Source: Betaproteobacteria bacterium (GTDB taxonomy: Bacteria; Pseudomonadota; Gammaproteobacteria; Burkholderiales; Burkholderiaceae_D). Taken from it: a stretch of 6,285 bases of DNA. The notes under the pieces are model-generated. The model did not search any database. It worked only from the letters and a program-made list of their open reading frames with translations, and was not told where the DNA came from. Of the stretch, positions 6,208 to 6,285 are shown piece by piece. The position numbers were made by a program, and so were the translations under genes. The DNA lies in contig JAATFN010000211.1 of assembly GCA_015655165.1 (NCBI GenBank), forward strand, positions 1-6,285. Direction: 5' to 3'. Numbering within the stretch: position 1 is the first letter of the stretch; each line of letters starts with the position of its first letter.

Positions 6208-6285
6208 CTATCTTTGCATGAACCGTCAATTCAATAACGGATAGCAGCTAGCAACACAAAGAGATTATTTTGCACTTACTTAATC
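6208..6285. other. Right-edge sequence, no gene identified
   Basis: This is the region beyond the terminator. All three minus-strand frames contain stops here and I recognise no protein end. It may be the 3' flank of a gene lying further right. Confidence 0.3.

Noticed and set aside
4461..6228. CATGAACCGTC occurring at 4461 and again near 6217
   Set aside because: An 11-base match between two intergenic sites in 6 kb is expected by chance, and no longer similarity surrounds it.
1..6285. CRISPR array, insertion sequence, tRNA or attachment site
   Set aside because: No regularly spaced repeats beyond the two-copy operator, no transposase reading frame, no cloverleaf-like sequence and no flanking direct repeats were seen.

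Overview
The window holds six genes and one gene broken by a stop codon, in two transcriptional blocks. The protein families, the moderate-to-low GC content, and the mix of a LysR-controlled catabolic operon with a TRAP-type periplasmic binding protein suggest a Gram-negative proteobacterium. A betaproteobacterium of the order Burkholderiales is my best guess, but no rRNA or marker gene is present to confirm it. Stop codons in the intact genes (TAA, TGA, TAG) fit the standard bacterial code.

Block 1 (positions 1-4343) is a catabolic operon with a divergent regulator. A LysR-type activator gene (3429-4343, +) faces away from a minus-strand operon. In order of transcription the operon reads: D-2-hydroxyacid dehydrogenase (3335-2382), fumarylacetoacetate hydrolase (FAH) family protein (2368-1529), NAD-dependent epimerase/dehydratase (1496-504), and a TRAP transporter substrate-binding protein of the DctP family (404 to beyond the left edge). 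Gaps between the genes are 13, 32 and 99 nt. The gene set suggests uptake of a small organic acid or sugar acid, NAD-linked oxidation or reduction, and C-C bond hydrolysis by the FAH protein; the substrate cannot be named from sequence. The epimerase gene has an in-frame TAA at codon 188, exactly at its conserved VYG motif, with the rest of the frame intact. It is therefore a fresh pseudogene or a sequencing error.

Block 2 (4492-6093) is a divergent pair: a class A FAD-dependent monooxygenase resembling the TetX group (5568-4492, -) and a MarR-family regulator (5632-6093, +). The 63-bp gap between them is largely filled by two adjoining 21-bp direct repeats, each an imperfect palindrome. These are the obvious candidate operators for the MarR protein. 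The monooxygenase and LysR genes are convergent, with a hairpin between them. A strong, probably bidirectional terminator follows the MarR gene (6177-6207).

No tRNA, rRNA, CRISPR array, insertion sequence or phage gene was seen. The most useful points are the tandem operators between the MarR and monooxygenase genes, the nonsense codon in the epimerase, and the unassigned substrate of the LysR/FAH/TRAP operon.
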